A stretch of DNA of 64,000 nt from Sporichthya brevicatena (GCF_039525035.1 NZ_BAAAHE010000011.1:36270-100269); one strand, 5' to 3'. Shown: positions 51,018 through 61,415, counted from the stretch's first letter. Numbers and translations: made by a program. The notes: a model not told the origin generated them from the sequence alone.

Positions 51018-52220
51018 TCAGAACAACTCGCCGACCATCGGCACGATCCCCGCGTTGCGGTGGGCGGCCTTGGTCTGCAGGATCGCGGCGTCGAGGGCGT
51101 GCTCGGGGTCGGCGCCGGACTCCCAGTCCCGCCAGGTTGTCTCCGCGCCGTCGCCGAGGACGGTCGGGGCCGCGCGGCCGACGAGGGTCTCCGAGTGCGC
51201 GCGCCAGTCCGCGGGAAGCTCCGTGTCCGGGGCCACCGACGAACCGCTGACGACCGCGAGCAGCTGGGCCCACGACCGCGGGACCGCGTCGCCGAGGTCG
51301 TACCCCCCGCCGCCGAGGACGACCCAACGGCCGGCGCTCGTCTCGTGGGCGAGCTCGTGCATCGCCTCGTACGCGACCGTGAAGCCCTCGACCGAGATCT
51401 GCAGGTCCGAGAGCGGGTCGTTGCGGTGGGCGTCGCACCCGCACTGGGTGACGATCACGTCGGGGCCGAACGCGCGGATCCGCTCGGGCACCACGGCGTG
51501 GAAGGCGCGCAGCCAGCCGGCGTCGTCGGTCCCGGGCGGGAGCGCGACGTTCACCGCACTGCCGGGCGCCGTGTCGCCGCCGGTGTCGTGGGCCGCCCCG
51601 GTGCCGGGGAACAGCGTCCGCCCGTCCTGGTGCAGTGAGATCGTGAGCACGCGGGGGTCGTCGACGAAGCACCTCTCGACGCCGTCGCCGTGATGCGCGT
51701 CGAGGTCGACGTACGCGACGCGGCGCGCACCGGCGGCGAGCAGCGTCGCGATGCCGATGGCCGCGTCGTTGTAGACGCAGAAGCCGCTGGCGTGGCCGGG
51801 CATCGCGTGGTGGAGGCCGCCCGCGAGGTTGACCGCGTGCCGCGTCTTTCCGGACCACACGGCCTCGCAGGCCGCGATCGTCGCGCCGGCCACCGCAGCC
51901 GCGGCCTGGTGCAGACCCGGGATCACCGGGGTGTCCTCGGTGCCGAGCCCGAACCCGGCGAGGATCGCCTCCGGCAACCGCTCGGCCTGCCGCACGAGCG
52001 CGACGTAGGTCTCGGTGTGCACGAGCCGCAGCTGCTCGTCGGCGGCGGGCGGGGCGACGACCTCGGTCCAGCCGGCGCGTTCCGCGACCCCGAGCGCCCG
52101 CGCGAGCTCGACCGCGAGCGCCGCCCGCACCGCGCGCATCGGATGCCCGTCGCCGAGGTCGTAGGCCGCGGCGCCGTCGCCGGCGACGAGCAGGGTGGGG
52201 CAGGAACGCTCGTCGGGCAT
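51018..52220 (-). CDS. acuC: AcuC-like class I/II histone-deacetylase-family lysine deacetylase
   Basis: 400 aa zinc-dependent deacetylase of the HDAC fold. The catalytic motifs are visible: NLAGGLHHAMPGHASGFCVYND, RVAYVDLDAHHGDGVERCF, the Asp in TQCGCDAHRNDPL and LGGGGYD near the end. In Bacillus AcuC deacetylates acetyl-CoA synthetase. Here it is encoded 16 bases after a GNAT/acyl-CoA-synthetase (Pat-like) gene on the same strand, which would make a reversible protein-acetylation pair. Confidence 0.93.
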   Translation of the reverse strand: MPDERSCPTLLVAGDGAAAYDLGDGHPMRAVRAALAVELARALGVAERAGWTEVVAPPAADEQLRLVHTETYVALVRQAERLPEAILAGFGLGTEDTPVIPGLHQAAAAVAGATIAACEAVWSGKTRHAVNLAGGLHHAMPGHASGFCVYNDAAIGIATLLAAGARRVAYVDLDAHHGDGVERCFVDDPRVLTISLHQDGRTLFPGTGAAHDTGGDTAPGSAVNVALPPGTDDAGWLRAFHAVVPERIRAFGPDVIVTQCGCDAHRNDPLSDLQISVEGFTVAYEAMHELAHETSAGRWVVLGGGGYDLGDAVPRSWAQLLAVVSGSSVAPDTELPADWRAHSETLVGRAAPTVLGDGAETTWRDWESGADPEHALDAAILQTKAAHRNAGIVPMVGELF

Positions 52221-52236
52221 CGGGTCTCCTGTCGGG

Positions 52237-54945
52237 TCAGCGGGCGGGCGAGAGGCGCCGGCGGTAGGGGTCGGGCTCGGGGCCGGCGGGGATGACGCGG
52301 ATCCGCGCGTCGACCACGGTCGCGCCGTCGGGTCCGGTCATGACCGGGTTGAGGTCGAGCTCGGCGATCTCCGGGAAGCGTTCGGCCAGCACCGCGACCC
52401 GGTGCAGCACGTCGGTCACCGCGGGGATGGCGACGGGCGGCGCGCCACGGTACCCGGCGAGCAGCCGGGCGATCCGCGGCCCGGCGATCATCTCCGTCGC
52501 GTCGACGTCGGTGAGCGGCAGGCCCCGGTACACCCGGTCGCCGACGAGGTCGGTGAGGACGCCACCGCTGCCGGCGGCGACGACCGGGCCGAAGTCCGGG
52601 TCGCGGGCGAGGCCGATCAGCAGTTCCGTACCCGTCACGAGCGGCTGCACGAGGACGCGCGGATCCTCCGCCGCGCGCACGACCGCCGCGTAGGCGGCGC
52701 GGACCTCCCACGGGGCGCGCAGGTCGGTGCGCACCGCGCCCCGGTCGGTCTTGTGCACGAGGTCGGGGACCGCACTCTTCAGGACGACGGGGTACTCGAG
52801 CTGCGTCGCCGCCGCCTCGGCCGCGTCGGGGTCGGTGACGACGACGCCGGGCGCGACGTCGATGCCGATCGCGCGCAGGAACGTCGCGGCCTCGACCGGC
52901 GGGAGCCACCCGCCCTGGTTGTTCGCGCCCAGGAACTCGTCGAGCAGCGTGCGGGCGGCGGCGAGGTCGACGCCGGCCAACTGGGGCACCTCACCCTGTG
53001 GCCGCCGGCGCCAGGCCGCGTACCGGGCGACGTGCCCGAGCGCGCGCACAGCCGTCTCGGGGAACTCGAAGATCGGGATGCGGACGCCATCGGTCTCGAT
53101 GCGCTGCGGGCCGGTCACCGCGCCGAGCGCGACGACGGTCACCGGCACCTCGGGGCATTCCGCGGCCGCGCGGGCGATGGCGTCGAGGGCGCCCGGGGCG
53201 TCGTTGTCGCCGGTGGAGGCCACGACCGCGACCACCAGATCGACCTCCCCGGACCCGGCGACGATGCGCAGGGCCTCGGCGAGCGCCGCCGCGGACGCCG
53301 TCGCGCCGAGATCGAGCGGGTTGCCGTCGGTGTCGACCGGGCCGAGGGCCCGCAACGCCTCGATCGTCGGCGCCGTCAGCGGGGGCACCTCGAGGCCGGC
53401 CGCGGACGCCACGTCGGCCGCAAGCACCCCGCCGCCACCGGCGTTCCCGAGGACGGCGAGCCGCGACCCCTGCGGCAGCGGGCGCCCGGCGAGCAGGCGC
53501 GCGACGTCGAGCAGTTCGGGCAGCGAGTCCAACCGCACGACGCCGGCCGAGGCACAGAGGGCGTCGAGCACGCGGTCCGGCGTCGCCGCGGCCGCGGTGT
53601 GGGATGCCCCGGCCCGACTGCCCCGGCTCGACCGGCCGCCCTTGACGACGAGCACGGGCTTGTCCGATGCGACCAGCCGCGCGATACGGGCGAAGCGACG
53701 CGGGTTGCCGAAGGACTCCAGGTACAGACCGATGACGTCGGCCCGCGGGTCGCGCCACCACTCCAGCAGCAGGTCGTTGCCGGAGACGTCGGCCTTGTTG
53801 CCGAGCGAGACGAACTCCGCGACGCCGAGCCCGTTGCGGCTCGCCGCGTCGAGCACGGCGATCCCGACGGCCCCGGACTGCGAGGCCAGACACAGCCCCC
53901 CGGGCGGCGGCATCTCGAGTCCGAACGACGCGTTGAGCCGCACGTCAGGGCCGGTGTTCACGACGCCGAGGCAGTTCGGCCCGACCAGGCGCATCCCGTA
54001 GCGGCGGACGACCGAGAGCAGCTCGGCCTCGGCCTGCCGGCCCTCGGGCCCGGCCTCGGCGAACCCGGCGGAGATCACGAGCACCGCGGCGACCCCGGCC
54101 TGGCCGCACTCGGCGACGACGTCGAGCACCGCGGGCGCGGGGACCGCGATCACGGCAAGGTCCACCGGCGGCGAGATGTCCCCGATCTTCGCGACCGCGG
54201 GCACGCCGCGCACCGCGCGGGCCGTCGGGTTCACCGGGTGCACGGAGCCGGTGAAGCCGGCGGCGAGCAGGTTGCGGACGACGCGGTGACCCGGACCTTC
54301 GAGCCGCCCGGCCCCCACGACCGCGACGCTGCGCGGGGCGAGCAGACGGTCCAGCGACCGGTTCTCGGCCATGCGCTCGCGGTCGAGGATGCGGCGCAGC
54401 GCCCGGTCGTCGAGGGCGGTGTCGAGGAGAATCGACGTCGTCGGCCCGTCGGGCTCGCTGCGCTCGGCGAACCCGGAGTCGACCAGCACCCCGACCATCG
54501 CCCGGTTCTCCAGCAGCACCTCGGCCCGGAACCGCCGGATGCCGCGCTCGCGGGCGACGGCGGCGAGCTGCTCCAACAGCAGCGTCCCGAGGCCGAGGCC
54601 GTGGCAGGAGTCCGCGACCAGGAACGCGACCTCGGCCTCGACCGCCGACGAGGGCAGGTAAGCGCCCATCGCGACCACGGCCCCGCTGCGCTCGGCGAGC
54701 AGGACGACCGGCGGCTGCTCCCCCGCGGCCGGCGGTGCCATCAGGTGCGTGACGAAGCGGCGACCGGCGTTCGCGTCGTTGGTGAAGAACCGCAGGTAGC
54801 GCGACCGGGCCGAGGCCTGGTCGTGCAGCTCGACGAGCGCGTCGGTGTCCCCCGGCCCGGCCGGCCGGATCCGGACGTAGGAGCCGTCAGCCGCCAGCGC
54901 GTCCACCGGGTCCGGTGGTCCAAGAGTCAACGTGTGCTCGCCCAC
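52237..54945 (-). CDS. Pat-like protein acetyltransferase: N-terminal GNAT, C-terminal NDP-forming acyl-CoA synthetase
   Basis: 902 aa. Residues about 15-190 are a GNAT domain with the acetyl-CoA loop CHGLGLGTLLLEQLAAVARERGI; then come CoA-binding and ligase regions (VGPNCLGVVNTG, SQSGAVGIAVLDAASRNGLG) and a C-terminal ATP-grasp part. Enterobacterial Pat has the reverse order. It probably acetylates lysines of acetyl-CoA synthetase. Start chosen at GTG 54945, with GGAG five bases upstream, because an earlier ATG at 54987 would put an inverted repeat inside the coding region. Confidence 0.88.
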   Translation of the reverse strand: MGEHTLTLGPPDPVDALAADGSYVRIRPAGPGDTDALVELHDQASARSRYLRFFTNDANAGRRFVTHLMAPPAAGEQPPVVLLAERSGAVVAMGAYLPSSAVEAEVAFLVADSCHGLGLGTLLLEQLAAVARERGIRRFRAEVLLENRAMVGVLVDSGFAERSEPDGPTTSILLDTALDDRALRRILDRERMAENRSLDRLLAPRSVAVVGAGRLEGPGHRVVRNLLAAGFTGSVHPVNPTARAVRGVPAVAKIGDISPPVDLAVIAVPAPAVLDVVAECGQAGVAAVLVISAGFAEAGPEGRQAEAELLSVVRRYGMRLVGPNCLGVVNTGPDVRLNASFGLEMPPPGGLCLASQSGAVGIAVLDAASRNGLGVAEFVSLGNKADVSGNDLLLEWWRDPRADVIGLYLESFGNPRRFARIARLVASDKPVLVVKGGRSSRGSRAGASHTAAAATPDRVLDALCASAGVVRLDSLPELLDVARLLAGRPLPQGSRLAVLGNAGGGGVLAADVASAAGLEVPPLTAPTIEALRALGPVDTDGNPLDLGATASAAALAEALRIVAGSGEVDLVVAVVASTGDNDAPGALDAIARAAAECPEVPVTVVALGAVTGPQRIETDGVRIPIFEFPETAVRALGHVARYAAWRRRPQGEVPQLAGVDLAAARTLLDEFLGANNQGGWLPPVEAATFLRAIGIDVAPGVVVTDPDAAEAAATQLEYPVVLKSAVPDLVHKTDRGAVRTDLRAPWEVRAAYAAVVRAAEDPRVLVQPLVTGTELLIGLARDPDFGPVVAAGSGGVLTDLVGDRVYRGLPLTDVDATEMIAGPRIARLLAGYRGAPPVAIPAVTDVLHRVAVLAERFPEIAELDLNPVMTGPDGATVVDARIRVIPAGPEPDPYRRRLSPAR

Positions 54946-54964
54946 GTCTCCTCCGTACCCCGCA

Positions 54965-55010
54965 ACGTCAGCGGAATCGCGCGCCATAGCGCTCGGTCCC
55001 GCTGACGTTA
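54965..55010. repeat. Inverted repeat between the Pat-like gene and usp
   Basis: AACGTCAGCGG at 54965-54975 pairs with CCGCTGACGTT at 55000-55010 around a 24-base centre that itself contains GCGCGCCATAGCGC. It lies between the usp stop and the Pat-like start. Layout (about 46 bp, long arms, structured centre) is like the family-4 element but sequence is unrelated, and no second copy was found in the window. Confidence 0.75.
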
Positions 55011-55020
55011 CGCGCGAAGG

Positions 55021-55479
55021 TCAGGCGGCAACAGCCACGCGCGCCAGCGCGGGCACCACGAGGACGGGGGTGCTGCCCCGGCGGACGACGGACTCGCTCA
55101 CCGAGCCGAACAGCGTGGAGGCGAGGAAGCCGCGGCCGTTGCTGCCGAGCACGAGCAGCTCCGAGCCCTTCGAGGCCGCGACGAGCACCGCCGTCGGGTG
55201 TCCCTCCACGACCCGCGTCGTGATCACCGGCACCGGGCCGTCGATCTCGCTGAGCACCTTGTCGATGTCGGTGCGCTGGATCTTCTCGGCGTAGGCGCGC
55301 GCCTCGTGCGGGCCACCGGTGTTGCCGGCGGCGAAGGCCATCCCGTCCCACGACCAGGCGGTGACGACCTGAACGTCCGCGCCGACGGCGACCGCGTGCC
55401 GGATCGCCCAGGACAGGGCCCGACGGCCCCCTTCCGAACCATCGACTCCGACGGTGATGTAACGCTGCTGGTCAGCCAT
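55021..55479 (-). CDS. Universal stress protein (UspA family)
   Basis: 152 aa. YITVGVDGSEGGRRALSWAIRHAVAVGADVQVV opens the single Usp domain and LLVLGSNGRGFLASTLFGSVSESVVRRGSTPVLVV is the ATP-binding G-2X-G-9X-G(S/T) loop. ATP-binding Usp proteins of actinomycetes respond to hypoxia and stress. AGGAGG lies ahead of the ATG with an A-rich gap. It stands upstream of the Pat-like gene; an inverted repeat separates them. Confidence 0.92.
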   Translation of the reverse strand: MADQQRYITVGVDGSEGGRRALSWAIRHAVAVGADVQVVTAWSWDGMAFAAGNTGGPHEARAYAEKIQRTDIDKVLSEIDGPVPVITTRVVEGHPTAVLVAASKGSELLVLGSNGRGFLASTLFGSVSESVVRRGSTPVLVVPALARVAVAA

Positions 55480-55570
55480 TTTTCCCTCCTCAGCATTACA
55501 TCTGATTCTAGTTCAGAAAAATGAAAAGGGGCCGGAAACGACGGTCGACCCGGTCACATCGAAGGATCGT

Positions 55571-55633
55571 TCAGGCCGACGGGACGCGGATCGCGACGGC
55601 CGCGATGTCGTCACGGGGTCGTGCCCACGAGCT
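55571..55633 (-). pseudogene. Possible 3' remnant of a SpoIIE/PP2C phosphatase gene
   Basis: On the minus strand, ending at TGA 55571, a frame reads [16 protein letters not shown]. The [10 protein letters not shown] ending is how SpoIIE-type PP2C phosphatases finish. Upstream the frame is closed by TAG at 55634-55636, within a 10-bp direct repeat GGCGTAGAGC. Only about 20 codons remain, so this may be a gene fragment or chance resemblance. The rest of the 55480-55673 gap has no gene. Confidence 0.3.
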
Positions 55634-55673
55634 CTACGCCGATCGCATCGAGGCGCTCTACGCCTGACGGAGC

Positions 55674-57734
55674 TCAGTCGCTGTGCAGCAGGAGCAGTGA
55701 GCGGTCCCGGACGGCGATGACGTCGCCCGCGCTGAGGGGATCGATCGGGTCGGGGTCGTCCGTGGTGAGCACGACCCGCCAGGAGCCGCGGCCGGTGGGG
55801 ATCGTGAACTCCACCGGTTCGAAGTGGGCGTTGATGAGGAGCAGCAGGCGGTCGCGGGTGGTCTCGCCGTCGGCGTCCTCGATGAGGCGGCCGTCGAGCG
55901 CGACCGCGAGGGTCTTTGCGATCGGGTTCTGCCAGTCCTCGGCCTGCATCTGTTTGCCGTCGGGCCGGTAGAGGACCATCTGCGCGACCCCGCCCTCCGG
56001 GGTGCGCAGGTACTCGCGGGGACGCAGGGCCGGGTGGTCGCGGCGCAGCGCGATCGCGGTCTTGGTGAACGCGAGCAGGTGCTCGTCGACGTTGTCCCAG
56101 TCGTACCAGGAGATCTCGTTGTCCTGGCAGTAGGCGTTGTTGTTCCCGCCCTGGGTGCGGCCCATCTCGTCGCCGCCGAGGATCATCGGCACCCCGGCGG
56201 AGAGCAGCAGTGTTCCGAGCAAATTGCGGCGCATGCGCTCACGCAGCTCGAGGATGTCGGCGTCGTCGGTGTCGCCCTCAGCGCCGCAGTTCCACGAGCG
56301 GTTGTGGGACTCGCCGTCGTTGTTGTCCTCGCCGTTGGCCTCGTTGTGCTTGTCGTTGTAGGCCGTGAGGTCGGCGAGGGTGAACCCGTCGTGCGCGGTG
56401 ACGAAGTTGACGCTCGCGGTGGGCGTCCGCAGGTCGCTGGAGTAGATGTCGCCGCTGCCGGTCAGGCGCAGGCCGAACTCGCCGAGCTCGCCGTCGGCGC
56501 CCCGCCAGAAGTCGCGGACCGAGTCGCGGTACTTGCCGTTCCACTCGGCCCATCGGGCGGGGAACCCGCCGACCTGGTAACCCGCGATGTCCCACGGTTC
56601 GGCGATGAGCTTCACCGGCGCGAGGACCGGGTCCTGGTGGACGAGGTTGAGGAACGCGGAGTGGATGTCCTCGCGGCCGTCCTGGCGGGTCAGGGTCGTC
56701 GCGAGGTCGAAGCGGAACCCGTCGACGTGCATCTCGGTGACCCAGTAGCGCAGGGAGTCCAGGATCAGCCGGAGCGGGATCGGGTGCCCGACGTTGACGC
56801 TGTTCCCCGTGCCGGTGGTGTCGAAGTAGTGTGCGGCATCGCCCTCGACGAGGCGGTAGTACGACGGGTTGTCGATGCCCTTGAGCGAGAGCGTCGGGCC
56901 GAGGTGGTTGCCCTCGGCGGTGTGGTTGTAGACGACGTCGAGGATCACCTCGAGGCCCGCGGCGTGCAGGGCCTTCACCATCTCCTTGAACTCGTTCACC
57001 TGCCCGCCGGCCGTGCCCGCCGAGCTGTACTCCCCGTGCGGGGCGAGGAAGCCGATGCTGTTGTAGCCCCAGTAGTTCCGGAGCCCCTTCTCCAGCAGGT
57101 GGCTGTCCTGGACGAACTGGTGCACCGGCAGCACCTCGACTGCCGTCACACCGAGGTCGGTGAGGTAGTCGACGATCGCCGGGTGCGCGAGCCCGGCGTA
57201 GGTGCCGGCGATCTCCTTCGGCACGTCCGGGTGCCGCGCCGAGATGCCCTTGACGTGGGTCTCGTAGATCACCGACTCCGCCAGCGGGATCCGCGGCGGG
57301 GCGTCGTCGCCCCAGTCGAAGGCCCGGTCGGTGACGACGCACTTGGGCATCGAGGCCGCGGAGTCCTCGTCGTTCCGGCGGCCCGGGTCGTCGAAGGTGT
57401 GGCCGAAGACCGCCTCGCCCCAGACGACGTCCCCGTCCACGGCGGTGGCGTGGGGGTCGAGCAGCAGCTTGTGGGGGTTGCACCGGAGCCCGTTCGCCGG
57501 GTCCCACGGCCCATGCACCCGGAGCCCGTACCGCTGCCCGGGTCCGACGCCGGGGAGGAAGCCGTGGAAGACGTGGGCCGTCCGCTCCGGCAGCTCGACC
57601 CGGGTCTCACCCCCGCCCTCGTCGAACAGGCAGATCTCGACCGAGTCCGCCACCTCCGAGGCAACGGCGAAGTTCGTCCCCCCGGGCCCCGGCGTGGCAC
57701 CGAGCGGGAACGGCAGACCGGCAGTGGTTTCCAT
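55674..57734 (-). CDS. glgX: Glycogen debranching enzyme GlgX
   Basis: 686 aa GH13 enzyme that hydrolyses alpha-1,6 branches from phosphorylase-limit glycogen. An N-terminal CBM48 ([30 protein letters not shown]) precedes the (beta/alpha)8 barrel with [14 protein letters not shown], catalytic Asp in [10 protein letters not shown], acid/base Glu in [17 protein letters not shown] and [31 protein letters not shown], the GlgX signature. [10 protein letters not shown] at 57734 is the start; upstream codons are not part of the domain. It may feed glucose for glucosylglycerate or trehalose. Confidence 0.95.
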   Translation of the reverse strand: METTAGLPFPLGATPGPGGTNFAVASEVADSVEICLFDEGGGETRVELPERTAHVFHGFLPGVGPGQRYGLRVHGPWDPANGLRCNPHKLLLDPHATAVDGDVVWGEAVFGHTFDDPGRRNDEDSAASMPKCVVTDRAFDWGDDAPPRIPLAESVIYETHVKGISARHPDVPKEIAGTYAGLAHPAIVDYLTDLGVTAVEVLPVHQFVQDSHLLEKGLRNYWGYNSIGFLAPHGEYSSAGTAGGQVNEFKEMVKALHAAGLEVILDVVYNHTAEGNHLGPTLSLKGIDNPSYYRLVEGDAAHYFDTTGTGNSVNVGHPIPLRLILDSLRYWVTEMHVDGFRFDLATTLTRQDGREDIHSAFLNLVHQDPVLAPVKLIAEPWDIAGYQVGGFPARWAEWNGKYRDSVRDFWRGADGELGEFGLRLTGSGDIYSSDLRTPTASVNFVTAHDGFTLADLTAYNDKHNEANGEDNNDGESHNRSWNCGAEGDTDDADILELRERMRRNLLGTLLLSAGVPMILGGDEMGRTQGGNNNAYCQDNEISWYDWDNVDEHLLAFTKTAIALRRDHPALRPREYLRTPEGGVAQMVLYRPDGKQMQAEDWQNPIAKTLAVALDGRLIEDADGETTRDRLLLLINAHFEPVEFTIPTGRGSWRVVLTTDDPDPIDPLSAGDVIAVRDRSLLLLHSD

Positions 57735-57834
57735 GGCGCGGATCTGCCCCCGGCCGGTCCTCCCCAACCCCGGCGCGGCTCCGTTGGGGCGAGACCCCCG
57801 TTACTACCCCGCTGCCCCTGCTGCCCCTGCGAAG

Positions 57835-57878
57835 AAGGGGTGACACCCCTTACTGCGCAGTAAGGGGTGTCACCCTTT
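57835..57878. repeat. Family-3 palindrome, locus D
   Basis: A 44-bp inverted repeat centred at CTGC/GCAG (57856/57857) with one mismatch, sharing arms AAGGGGTGACACCCCTTAC with locus A at 19.0 kb. It follows the copA stop (57895) on the minus strand, so it would terminate the copper operon; on the other side lies the glgX promoter region. Confidence 0.9.
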
Positions 57879-57894
57879 GTTGACAGGGCGGGGC

Positions 57895-60180
57895 TCAGGA
57901 GGCGTTGAGGGGGCGGAAGCGGCGGAGCCGGAGGCTGTTGGAGACCACGAAGACCGAGGACAGGGCCATGGCGGCGCCGGCGATCATCGGGTTCAGCAGC
58001 CCGGAGGCGGCGAGGGGGAGGGCGGCGACGTTGTAGGCGAAGGCCCAGAACAGGTTCCCCTTGATCGTCGCGAGGGTGCGGCGGGAGAGGCGGATCGCGT
58101 CGGCGGCGGCGCGGAGGTCGCCCCGGACCAGGGTCAGGTCCCCGGCCTCGATCGCGACGTCGGTGCCGGTGCCCATCGCGAGGCCGAGGTCGGCCTGGGC
58201 GAGGGCGGGGGCGTCGTTGACGCCGTCGCCGACCATCGCGACCGTGCGGCCCTCGCTCTGGAGCCGGCGGACGACGTCGACCTTCTCCGCGGGAAGGACC
58301 TCGGCGATGACCTCGTCGATCCCGACCTGCGCCGCGACGGAGCGGGCGACGACGGCGTTGTCACCGGTCAGGAGCACCGGGGTCAGGCCGAGTTCGCGGA
58401 GCTGGGTGACGGCCTCGGCGGAGGTCTCCTTGACCGCGTCGGCGACGACGAGCAGTCCGCGCGGGGCGCCGTCCCAACCGACGGCGACGACGGTGCGGCC
58501 GCTCTCCTGCGCGGCGGCGCGGGCGCGCTCCAGCTCCGGGGTCAGGTGCTGCGCCCAGTCGGCGAGCAGGCGCGGCCGACCGACGACGACGGAGTGCCCG
58601 TCGACCATGCCCTGCACGCCGAGGCCCTCGACGTTGGTGAACTGCTGCACCGAGGGCAGGTCGCCGACCTCGGCGAGCGCGCCGGCCGCGATCGCCTGCG
58701 CGATCGGGTGCTCGGAGGCCTGCTCCAGCGCGCCCGCGAACGCGAGCACCTGCGCGCGGCTCTCCCCCGTCGCGACGACGACGTCGAGCAGGCTCATCCG
58801 TCCCGTGGTCACGGTGCCGGTCTTGTCGAGGACGACGGTGTCGACGCGGCGTGTGTTCTCCAGGACCTCGGGCCCCTTGATGAGGATGCCGAGCTGGGCC
58901 CCGCGGCCGGTGCCGACCATCAGCGCGGTCGGCGTCGCGAGCCCGAGGGCGCACGGGCAGGCGATGATCAGCACTGCGACGGCGGCGGTGAACGCGGGTG
59001 ACACCCCGTCACCCGTCCCGAGCCAGAAGCCGAAGGTCGCGACGGCGAGAGCGATCACGACCGGGACGAAGATGCCCGAGATCCGGTCGGCGAGGCGCTG
59101 GGCCTCGGCCTTGCCGTTCTGCGCGTCCTCGACCATGCGCGCCATCTGCGCGAGCTGGGTGTCCGCGCCGATCCGCGTCGCACGAACCACGAGCCGGCCG
59201 CCCGCGTTGACGGTCGCGCCGACGACGACGTCGCCCGGTCCGACCTCCACGGGCACGGACTCGCCCGTCAGCATGGAGGCGTCCACGGCCGAGGAACCCT
59301 CTGTCACGACGCCGTCGGTCGCGATCTTCTCGCCGGGGCGGACGACGAACTCGTCACCGACGACCAGTTGCCCGATCGGGATCCGCTGCTCGCGGCCGTC
59401 GCGCAGCAGCGAGACCTCCTTCGCGCCGAGCTCGAGCAGGGCGCGCAGCGCCGCTCCCGCCTGCCGCTTCGCGCGGGCCTCGAAGTACCGCCCGGCCAGG
59501 ATGAACGTCGTGACGCCGGCCGCGGCCTCGAAGTAGATGTTCCCGGAGCCGTCGGTGCGCTCGACGGTGAACTCGAAGCCGTGCTTCATGCCGGGCTCGC
59601 CGGCGGTCCCCCAGAACAGGGCGTAGATCGACCACGCGAACGCGGCGAGTGTGCCCATCGAGATCAGGGTGTCCATCGTCGACGTGCCGTGGCGCAGGTT
59701 CGTCCACGCGGCCTTGTGGAACGGCCACGCGCCCCACACCACCACGGGCGCGGCCAACGTCAGCGACAGCCACTGCCAGTTCGTGAACTGCAGCGCCGGG
59801 ATCATCGCCATCGCGACGACGGGGATCGTCAGCGCGGTCGAGACCAGCAGGCGCTGCCGGCGGCTGCGGAGCTCCACGTCGGCGTCGGGCTCAAGGACGA
59901 CCTCGCCGCCCTCGGCCGCCGGCGGCTCCGGCAGCTTCGCGGTGTAGCCGGCCTTCTCGACGACGGCCACCAGGTCCTCGGGCGCGATCTCGCCGGTCCA
60001 GCTGACCTTGGCCTTCTCGGTGGCGTAGTTGACCGTCGCGGTGACGCCCTCGAGCTTGTTCAGCTTCTTCTCGATGCGCGCGGCGCACGACGCGCAGGTC
60101 ATGCCGCCGATCGCCAGCTCGACCTGGCCCTCGGCGGACGCCGGGGGGCTCGTGCTCTGCTTCGCGGTGCTCATCGTCAT
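57895..60180 (-). CDS. copA: Copper-exporting P-type ATPase
   Basis: 761 aa P1B-1 ATPase exporting Cu(I). One N-terminal heavy-metal domain with [14 protein letters not shown] (Cys29, Cys32), about eight helices with the CPCALG motif, the phosphorylated Asp in [19 protein letters not shown] and the ATP-binding [18 protein letters not shown]. All motifs are intact. It ends the copZ-csoR-secreted protein-copA run, 16 bases after the preceding gene. Confidence 0.95.
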   Translation of the reverse strand: MTMSTAKQSTSPPASAEGQVELAIGGMTCASCAARIEKKLNKLEGVTATVNYATEKAKVSWTGEIAPEDLVAVVEKAGYTAKLPEPPAAEGGEVVLEPDADVELRSRRQRLLVSTALTIPVVAMAMIPALQFTNWQWLSLTLAAPVVVWGAWPFHKAAWTNLRHGTSTMDTLISMGTLAAFAWSIYALFWGTAGEPGMKHGFEFTVERTDGSGNIYFEAAAGVTTFILAGRYFEARAKRQAGAALRALLELGAKEVSLLRDGREQRIPIGQLVVGDEFVVRPGEKIATDGVVTEGSSAVDASMLTGESVPVEVGPGDVVVGATVNAGGRLVVRATRIGADTQLAQMARMVEDAQNGKAEAQRLADRISGIFVPVVIALAVATFGFWLGTGDGVSPAFTAAVAVLIIACPCALGLATPTALMVGTGRGAQLGILIKGPEVLENTRRVDTVVLDKTGTVTTGRMSLLDVVVATGESRAQVLAFAGALEQASEHPIAQAIAAGALAEVGDLPSVQQFTNVEGLGVQGMVDGHSVVVGRPRLLADWAQHLTPELERARAAAQESGRTVVAVGWDGAPRGLLVVADAVKETSAEAVTQLRELGLTPVLLTGDNAVVARSVAAQVGIDEVIAEVLPAEKVDVVRRLQSEGRTVAMVGDGVNDAPALAQADLGLAMGTGTDVAIEAGDLTLVRGDLRAAADAIRLSRRTLATIKGNLFWAFAYNVAALPLAASGLLNPMIAGAAMALSSVFVVSNSLRLRRFRPLNAS

Positions 60181-60196
60181 GTCCTGTCAGCGATTC

Positions 60197-61111
60197 TCAG
60201 TGCGCGTGGTCGTCGTCGGCGTGCTCGCCGGAACTGTCCTCCGCGGGGCCGGGCGCGACCCTCACGGTGAACGCCGCGGTGCGGACGACACCGCCGTGCC
60301 GGAAGTCGAGGAACAGCCGGTAGTCCCCGGCGGAGGGGGCGGTGGCCACGAAGGTGACGGGTCCGGCGGATGTGGTGCTCTCGGGGTGGACGTGCAGGTA
60401 CGCGAGGTCCCCGGCCCGCAGGGCGACGAGGTGGCCGTACGCGCCCAGGTACGGCTGCAGGTCGGTCACCTCGGTGCCGTCGCGGCTGACGGAGAACCGC
60501 AGCGGGCCCGCCTGCCCCGCGACGAGCGTGCCGTCGAGGGTGACGGTGTAGCCGTCGACCTTCGTGCGCAGGCGGGGCGGCGGCAACGCGGCCGGCGCGT
60601 AGTCACCCGCGACCGCGACGTCCGCTCCCAGCACCAGCGCCGCGGCGGGGCCGGCGGGGTCGAAGTCGGCGAACAGGCGCCAGGTCCCGGCGGAGAGGTC
60701 GAGCGGGACCGACCAGGTTCCGTCCGCCGCTCGCGTCGGGTGAACATGCTGAAAACCCGTCAGATCACGGCGGACCGCGATCAGATGCAACTCCTTGTCG
60801 TGCACGACCTCGTAGTCCGTGAGCGGAGCGCCGTCAGGTCCGAGGATCCGCAGCGAGACCGTGACGGCCGCACCGGCCGCCAGTTCCCGCGCGACCTCGA
60901 GGGTGTACCCGGCCTCCGAGATCTGCAGCCCACCGGGCGCGTGAGCGGCGCCATGCTCCGCGGCCGGCGCCGGCGACGGGTCGCCGTGCGCGACGGTGTG
61001 GGACACCGGCTCCGAGCCCACCGGCCCGACCGCGGCGCCGACGCCGGCGGCGGCGCCGAAGACGCCGCACAGGCCGAGCACGTAGGCGCCGAGTTTGACG
61101 GGTGTGTTCAT
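60197..61111 (-). CDS. Secreted/membrane-anchored copper-operon protein
   Basis: 304 aa. An N-terminal hydrophobic helix (about 8-30) and an extracytoplasmic body of repeated beta-sandwich-like segments: LEVARELAAGAAVTVSLRIL, GFQHVHPTRAADGTWSVPLDLSAGTWRLFADFDPAG, then GDLAYLHVHPESTTSAGPV. The end is HADDDHAH. Histidine pairs in HVHP motifs and a His-rich tail suggest copper binding outside the cell. It lies between csoR and copA. The ATG has GGAG nine bases upstream. Exact role unknown. Confidence 0.82.
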   Translation of the reverse strand: MNTPVKLGAYVLGLCGVFGAAAGVGAAVGPVGSEPVSHTVAHGDPSPAPAAEHGAAHAPGGLQISEAGYTLEVARELAAGAAVTVSLRILGPDGAPLTDYEVVHDKELHLIAVRRDLTGFQHVHPTRAADGTWSVPLDLSAGTWRLFADFDPAGPAAALVLGADVAVAGDYAPAALPPPRLRTKVDGYTVTLDGTLVAGQAGPLRFSVSRDGTEVTDLQPYLGAYGHLVALRAGDLAYLHVHPESTTSAGPVTFVATAPSAGDYRLFLDFRHGGVVRTAAFTVRVAPGPAEDSSGEHADDDHAH

Positions 61112-61130
61112 GACGGATGCTCCGGAATTC

Positions 61131-61415
61131 CTAGGACCGAACGAGGCGGGCGATCGCCTCGGACGCCTCGCGCACCTTCGCGTCGGCGTCGGGGCCACCG
61201 CGCTGGGCGGCGTCGACGACGCACCCGGCGAGGTGCTCCTCCAGCAGAGCCAGGGAGAACGACTGCAGTGCGCGGGTCGCGGCCGACACCTGGGTGAGGA
61301 TGTCGATGCAGTACTTGTCCTCCTCCACCATGCGCTGCAGGCCCCGGACCTGGCCCTCGATGCGCCGCAGTCGGCGGAGGTGCTCGTCCTTGGCGTGGGC
61401 GTAGCCGTGCGTCAC
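61131..61415 (-). CDS. csoR: Copper-sensing repressor CsoR
   Basis: 94 aa four-helix-bundle repressor. The Cu(I) ligands are Cys36 (DKYCIDIL), His61 and Cys65 (EEHLAGCVVD), in the canonical C-X24-H-X3-C spacing. HLRRLRRIEGQVRGLQRMVEED is the DNA-binding face. It should repress copZ-csoR-...-copA until copper binds. The ATG overlaps the copZ stop (ATGA). Confidence 0.95.
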   Translation of the reverse strand: MTHGYAHAKDEHLRRLRRIEGQVRGLQRMVEEDKYCIDILTQVSAATRALQSFSLALLEEHLAGCVVDAAQRGGPDADAKVREASEAIARLVRS

